The notes beneath the pieces are model-generated. The model made no database searches, was not told where the DNA came from, and worked only from the letters and a program-made list of their open reading frames with translations. A program made the position numbers and the translations under genes. This document shows positions 37,944 to 40,480 of a DNA stretch of 40,480 bases, in pieces (within the stretch, counting starts at the first letter, position 1; each line of letters starts with the position of its first letter). Source of the DNA: RECO01 sp050485385 (GTDB lineage: Bacteria > Pseudomonadota > Alphaproteobacteria > Geminicoccales > Geminicoccaceae). Location: NCBI GenBank assembly GCA_050485385.1, contig JBJHBG010000034.1, forward strand, positions 1 to 40,480. Direction: 5' to 3'.

Positions 37944-38729
37944 ATGCAAGGTCTGTTGCGGCCGTTCGGCGCCATGCACGTGAGCGACCGGGGCGTTGCC
38001 GACGGTCCTGCGCTGGTCTTCGCGAATTCGCTGGGCACCGACCTGCGGCTTTGGGATCCGCTCTTGCCGTGCTTGCCGGCCGGGCTGCGGACGTTGCGCT
38101 ACGACAAACGCGGGCACGGCCTGTCCGACGCATGTGCCGCCTTCGACATCGACGATCTCGCCGATGACGCCATCGCGCTGATCGAGCGTGCCGCGACCGG
38201 ACCCGTGGTGTTCGTCGGCCTGTCCATCGGCGGGTTGATCGGCCAGGCGGTCGCGGCCAAGCGCCCGGACCTTTTGCGCGGCCTCGTCCTCTCCAACACC
38301 GCCGCCCGCATCGGCACGACCGAGATGTGGCGGGCGCGGATCGAGGCGGTGCGTGAGGGCGGGATCGCGGCCATCGCCGATGCCGTCCTGGAGCGCTGGT
38401 TCACCCCCTCGTTCCGGGCCACGCCGGACTTCGCCCTTTGGCGCAACATGCTCCTGCGCACGCCGGCCGACGGCTACGCCGCCGCCTGTGCCGCCATCGC
38501 CCGTGCCGATTTCACGGCCCGCACGGCCGGCGTGAAGCTGCCGGTCCTGGCGATCGCGGGCGACGCCGATGGCTCGACGCCGCCGGACGTCGTCGAGGCC
38601 ACCGCGCGGTCGATCCCCGGCGCACGGTTCGAGGTCGTGCGTGGCGCCGGCCACCTGCCGTGCGTCGAGGCGACGGACGCCTACGCCGCCGTCCTGACCG
38701 CCTTTCTGCGAGATCTCGCCCATGGTTGA
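37944..38729 (+). CDS. pcaD: 3-oxoadipate enol-lactonase
   Basis: Alpha/beta hydrolase of 261 residues that opens the enol-lactone to 3-oxoadipate. ATG 37944 follows GGGGGAGGAA. The nucleophile is Ser94 in GLSIGG; the oxyanion region is FANSLGTDLRLWDPLLP; the acid is in IAGDADGSTPP and the His in GAGHLPCVEA. It overlaps pcaC by 8 bases, so the two are coupled. Here lactonase and decarboxylase are separate genes rather than the fused pcaL. Confidence 0.95.
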   Translation: MQGLLRPFGAMHVSDRGVADGPALVFANSLGTDLRLWDPLLPCLPAGLRTLRYDKRGHGLSDACAAFDIDDLADDAIALIERAATGPVVFVGLSIGGLIGQAVAAKRPDLLRGLVLSNTAARIGTTEMWRARIEAVREGGIAAIADAVLERWFTPSFRATPDFALWRNMLLRTPADGYAAACAAIARADFTARTAGVKLPVLAIAGDADGSTPPDVVEATARSIPGARFEVVRGAGHLPCVEATDAYAAVLTAFLRDLAHG

Positions 38730-39129
38730 CCGTAGTGCCGACGGCTTGCGGGTCCGTCGCCAAGTCCTGGGCGATGCCCATGTCGACCGCGCGGAAGCCG
38801 CCAAGGGCGGGGACGACGAGGCCTTTCAGGCGCTCATCACCGATGCCGCCTGGGGTCATGTCTGGGCGCGTGACACGATCTCGCTGCGCGAGCGCTCGAT
38901 GCTGACCATCGCGCTCCTCGCCGGCCTCGGCAACGACGAGGAACTGGCGCTGCACCTCCGCGCCACCGCCCGCACCGGCGCCAGTCGCGCCGACGTCACC
39001 GAGGCGCTGCTGCACGTCGCGATCTATGCGGGCGTGCCGCGTGCCAACCACGCCATCAAGATCGCCAAGGAGGTTCTGGGCGAGATGGACGAGCGGGCCT
39101 CCTCCAGCCCCCGGAGTGCGTCGACATGA
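38722..39129 (+). CDS. pcaC: 4-carboxymuconolactone decarboxylase
   Basis: 135 residues, the normal size for the AhpD-like CMD family. Conserved stretch: GDAHVDRAEAAKGGDDEAFQ, then WGHVWARDTISLRERSMLTIALLAGLGNDEEL and HVAIYAGVPRANHAIKIAKEV (each split by variable residues). It turns 4-carboxymuconolactone into the enol-lactone used by PcaD. The stop overlaps the pcaH start by four bases. Confidence 0.95.
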   Translation: MVDRSADGLRVRRQVLGDAHVDRAEAAKGGDDEAFQALITDAAWGHVWARDTISLRERSMLTIALLAGLGNDEELALHLRATARTGASRADVTEALLHVAIYAGVPRANHAIKIAKEVLGEMDERASSSPRSAST

Positions 39130-39851
39130 GCGGACCCTTCCAGTTCCACGAGCGCGACTGGCGCCGGCAGCCGCCACAGCTCGCACCCGCCTACAAGTCG
39201 AGTGTGGCGCGGTCGCCGCGCTACCCGCTCCTGTCGTTGCAGAACACGGCGAGCGAGACGACGGGGCCGGTGTTCCGCCATGGCGACCTCGGCCCGTTGG
39301 ACAACGACCTGCTCCGCAACTACGCGCAGACCGGCGATCCCGTGGGCGAGCGGATCGTCGTGCACGGCCGGGTGCTGGACGAGAACGGCCGGCCCGTGCG
39401 GGGCACGCTGGTCGAGGTCTGGCAGGCCAATGCGGGCGGGCGCTATCGTCACCGCAACGACACCTACTTCGCGCCGGTGGACCCCAATTTCGGCGGCTGT
39501 GGTCGCGCTCTCACCGACGACGACGGGTTCTACGCCTTCCGCACCGTCAAGCCCGGCGCCTATCCGTGGCGCAACTGGGCCAACAGCTGGCGACCCGCGC
39601 ACATCCACTTTTCGGTGTTCGGCACCGGTTTCGCCCAACGGCTGATCACGCAGATGTACTTCGAGGGCGACCCCTTGATCGCGCATTGCCCGATCCTTCA
39701 GGCGGTGCCGGACCCGCGTGCCGTCGACCGTCTCGTCGCGCCGCTCGACATGAACGCCGCCATTCCGCTCGACTGCCTCGCCTACCGGTTCGACATCGTC
39801 CTGCGCGGCCGCCGCTCGACTTTGTTCGAGAACCGGCCGGAGGGGAACTGA
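39126..39851 (+). CDS. pcaH: Protocatechuate 3,4-dioxygenase, beta subunit
   Basis: Holds the ferric iron that cleaves the protocatechuate ring between its hydroxyls. 241 residues. The four iron ligands are visible: Tyr107 (GGRYRH), Tyr146 (GAYPWRN), His159 and His161 (PAHIHFS). N-terminal WRRQPPQLAPAYKSSVARSP and the C-terminal YRFDIVLRGRRSTLFENRPE fit PcaH. The enzyme needs an equal number of PcaG chains, and the next gene begins as pcaG but does not continue as one. Confidence 0.96.
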   Translation: MSGPFQFHERDWRRQPPQLAPAYKSSVARSPRYPLLSLQNTASETTGPVFRHGDLGPLDNDLLRNYAQTGDPVGERIVVHGRVLDENGRPVRGTLVEVWQANAGGRYRHRNDTYFAPVDPNFGGCGRALTDDDGFYAFRTVKPGAYPWRNWANSWRPAHIHFSVFGTGFAQRLITQMYFEGDPLIAHCPILQAVPDPRAVDRLVAPLDMNAAIPLDCLAYRFDIVLRGRRSTLFENRPEGN

Positions 39852-39854
39852 GCC

Positions 39855-40480
39855 ATGGTGCAGCCCTTGTCCTACCTCCAGGAGACGGCCTCGCAGACCG
39901 CCGGACCCTATGTCCACATCGGCCTCGCCCCCGGCGCCGCCGGCTTCACGATCTTCGAGCGCGAGCTCGGCTGGGACATCGCCGGACCCCATGCCCGAGG
40001 CGAGCGCATCCGCGTCGAGGGCACGGTGCGGGACGGTACCGGTGCGCTCGTGAAGGACGTGCTGATCGAAGTCTGGCAGGCCAACGCTGCGGGCATCCAC
40101 GCGCACCCGGACGACGTCGAGTTTCAATGCGCCGGCACGTTAGCGTTGCTCGGCCGCAAGGGACATTCGATTTTCATCGCGACGATGTCGCCTGGGGATT
40201 GCGGCAGCGCCGAGCACACGGCCGAGGAGATTTCCCGGATCCGCAAAAACGAAGCAGCGGCGGCGGCCCAACTGATCGGCGCCGATTACGAATGCCTCGA
40301 ATTTCGCGACCTATCCATCGTTCATGACAACCCGTCTCGGCAGCGTGTCACGGAATTCCTTCGCCGGGTGCGGGCGGACGTTGTTCTAACCGCCCCTCCC
40401 GTCGACTACATGGCCGATCACGAAATCACGAGCCGGCTGGTCCGCGACGCCACCTTCAACGCCTCGATCCCCAACTACAA
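39855..40480 (+). CDS. Chimeric frame: N-terminal PcaG fused in frame to a PIG-L (LmbE-like) deacetylase, cut by the window end
   Basis: ATG 39855 lies three bases after pcaH. Residues 1-80 are a normal PcaG start: ETASQTAGPYVHIGLAPGAAG, then a beta strand ending VLIEVWQANAAG. PcaG would next have an FGR..TD..G stretch and its second half-barrel. Instead the same frame gives IHAHPDDVEFQCAGTLALL, the zinc motif of PIG-L deacetylases, followed by MSPGDCGSAEHTAEEISRI, GADYECLEFRDLSI, VLTAPPVDYMADHEITSRL and SIPNY, all family-typical. No stop occurs by 40480. GC is about 73% before and 61% after the junction (hand counts), with TTA and CTA codons after it. Other frames give no PcaG continuation, so it is not a simple frameshift. 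Real fusion and assembly chimera are both possible. Confidence 0.85.
   Translation, partial: MVQPLSYLQETASQTAGPYVHIGLAPGAAGFTIFERELGWDIAGPHARGERIRVEGTVRDGTGALVKDVLIEVWQANAAGIHAHPDDVEFQCAGTLALLGRKGHSIFIATMSPGDCGSAEHTAEEISRIRKNEAAAAAQLIGADYECLEFRDLSIVHDNPSRQRVTEFLRRVRADVVLTAPPVDYMADHEITSRLVRDATFNASIPNY

Noticed and set aside
39855..40480. Simple frameshift in an otherwise complete pcaG
   Set aside because: The other two forward frames after 40090 do not encode the missing PcaG half, while the same frame gives a clear deacetylase domain.

Overview
The window reads as high-GC (roughly 70% by eye) chromosomal DNA of a Gram-negative alphaproteobacterium, most like a Rhodospirillales-type organism. 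This rests on several things seen together: a lexA gene preceded by a GTTC-N7-GTTC box, which is the alphaproteobacterial type of SOS box; the gene run tpiA-secG-pyrG-kdsA-eno-ftsB-pdhA-pdhB-pdhC-lpd-lipA-ratA; a pyruvate dehydrogenase E1 beta chain with its own lipoyl domain; and a pcaQ-controlled pcaDCHG cluster. kdsA implies lipopolysaccharide. No tRNA, rRNA, CRISPR array, transposase or integrase was seen.

Layout. 1-3755: the tail of an unidentified gene, an NMT1/SsuABC-type ABC importer, a small secreted or anchored protein and an NTF2-like protein, closed by a cluster of hairpins. 3900-9998: two sulfatases on the minus strand, divergent from a tripartite tricarboxylate-type transporter (tctC-tctB-tctA). 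10100-11090: an azlC-azlD amino-acid exporter. 11114-19443 (minus): an operon that appears to read ppiD-trpE-trpG-trpD-trpC-moaC-moeA, mostly with overlapping or nearly touching genes, followed by lexA under its own SOS box. 19625-31707 (plus): the core-metabolism run from triose-phosphate isomerase to the complete pyruvate dehydrogenase complex and lipoate synthase. 31944-32510: an AT-richer gene for a PEP-CTERM-like surface protein. 32660-34383 (minus): glutaryl-CoA dehydrogenase and an unknown protein. 34536-35568: divergent ohr and ohrR around three palindromes. 35532-40480: the protocatechuate branch of the beta-ketoadipate pathway, with pcaQ-pcaB leftward and pcaD-pcaC-pcaH-pcaG rightward.

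How the genes work together. pdhABC, lpd and lipA make the pyruvate dehydrogenase complex and the lipoyl cofactor it needs. The trp genes cover chorismate to indole-glycerol phosphate, without trpF, trpA or trpB here. moaC and moeA serve molybdenum cofactor synthesis. The pca genes open the protocatechuate ring and carry it to 3-oxoadipate. The sulfatases with the TTT transporter suggest use of a sulfated or carboxylated organic compound, but this is inference.

The most unusual object is at the right edge. The pcaG reading frame begins normally, but after about 80 residues, at the WQANAAG motif, it runs in frame and without a stop into a PIG-L (LmbE-like) deacetylase domain with an intact AHPDD zinc motif. 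Base composition drops from about 73% to about 61% GC at the junction and rare codons such as TTA appear. This is either a real gene fusion formed by deletion or transfer, or a chimeric join in the assembly. The sequence alone cannot decide, though the lost PcaG half and the missing first strand of the PIG-L fold make an artefact or recent rearrangement the more cautious reading.
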